A stretch of 38,975 nucleotides of DNA from Bacteroidota bacterium (GTDB lineage Bacteria > Bacteroidota > Ignavibacteria > Ignavibacteriales > Melioribacteraceae). The notes beneath the pieces were generated by a model. The model saw only the letters and a program-made list of their open reading frames with translations, was not told the origin of the DNA and did no database searches. The stretch covers positions 1 to 38,975 of the forward strand of contig JAKAMT010000009.1 in NCBI GenBank assembly GCA_021812705.1, in the 5' to 3' direction. Of this stretch, positions 38,433-38,975 are shown piece after piece. The stretch's first letter is position 1. Every line of letters begins with the position of its first letter. The position numbers and the translations under genes are program-made.

Positions 38433-38975
38433 TTAGCGGTTTTTAACAACAGAATTGGGAATCTCTTTTCTCTCTGTGGAAACATTTCCTCTTTTCAATT
38501 CTCTGTTTCCTTCGACCGTCTGATAAGCCCAATCAAAAACAACTCTTTCGTTCGTTATATTTTTTACTCTTACTTTTGCGTAATGATTATCCCACGTCCA
38601 TATTACATAAGTATGGCCTACAATGGCAGGAACATATTTAACATTCTCACCGGTTTTAAGAGGAACCCATCCTCCGGTCGGCGCATAAGGTATATCCCAT
38701 ATATCTTTGGTAGCACCCATATCCTCAATATCGCTGTCATCCCATACATTCAGATAGAAAGTGCCGTTGTAATTTTCGAAAAACAGATCGGCATATTTAT
38801 CATTATAAGGGAGAACCAGATACTTGCTGAAATCATATCCTGCAGTCGATGGGAATTTTAGATAATCATTAATCGCCTGGTTAAAGCCTTCCGGTCTGGG
38901 AGTGCTGTAAGCTTCATCTTTGCTGAGATTGCTCTCATTCAAATTATAATCATAAGCGGTTACCGCATAATAAGT
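38433..38975 (-). CDS. Secreted protein with fibronectin-III-like motif, partial (runs off right edge)
   Basis: Frame is open to 38975: TYYAVTAYDYNLNESNLSKDEAYSTPRPEGF...; YYAVTAYD is the typical FnIII end strand. Confidence 0.7.
   Translation of the reverse strand, partial: TYYAVTAYDYNLNESNLSKDEAYSTPRPEGFNQAINDYLKFPSTAGYDFSKYLVLPYNDKYADLFFENYNGTFYLNVWDDSDIEDMGATKDIWDIPYAPTGGWVPLKTGENVKYVPAIVGHTYVIWTWDNHYAKVRVKNITNERVVFDWAYQTVEGNRELKRGNVSTERKEIPNSVVKNR

Overview
The window looks like chromosomal DNA from a bacterium of the Ignavibacteria/Bacteroidota (FCB) lineage. This placement is inferred from the T9SS-type C-terminal sorting domain, DUF4783, the HMA-AraC/CopZ/CopA set and gene order. No database search was run. 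(1) Left edge: three secreted or lipoprotein genes, one a zinc-dependent phospholipase-C-like protein split from its T9SS sorting domain by a frameshift at an A10 tract. (2) A complete minus-strand division/cell-wall (dcw) cluster: mraZ-rsmH-ftsL-ftsI-murE-murF-mraY-murD-ftsW-murG-murC-ftsQ-ftsA-ftsZ. An unannotated 29-aa single-TM ORF with a strong Shine-Dalgarno follows ftsZ, then a strand-specific terminator hairpin. (3) tRNA-Thr(CGT), an unannotated 31-aa very basic mS38/AURKAIP1-COX24-like ORF, a zinc-ribbon/TPR protein and an HU-family protein. (4) A plus-strand block: two tandem paralogous 'TM anchor + disordered tail + C-terminal motif' proteins, an HMA-AraC fusion regulator, copZ, copA and a cupin. 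(5) A RelE/ParE toxin-antitoxin module lying between the cupin gene and a degenerate second copy of the cupin 3' end next to a bidirectional terminator. (6) IMPDH/GMP reductase, a POT/MFS transporter, and a minus-strand run of DUF4783, a giant NtrY-like kinase, a UvrD-helicase/Fe-S-nuclease and an amidase. I found no CRISPR array, rRNA, prophage or intact IS element. The best candidates for undescribed biology are the tandem TM/tail proteins next to the copper locus and the post-ftsZ microprotein.
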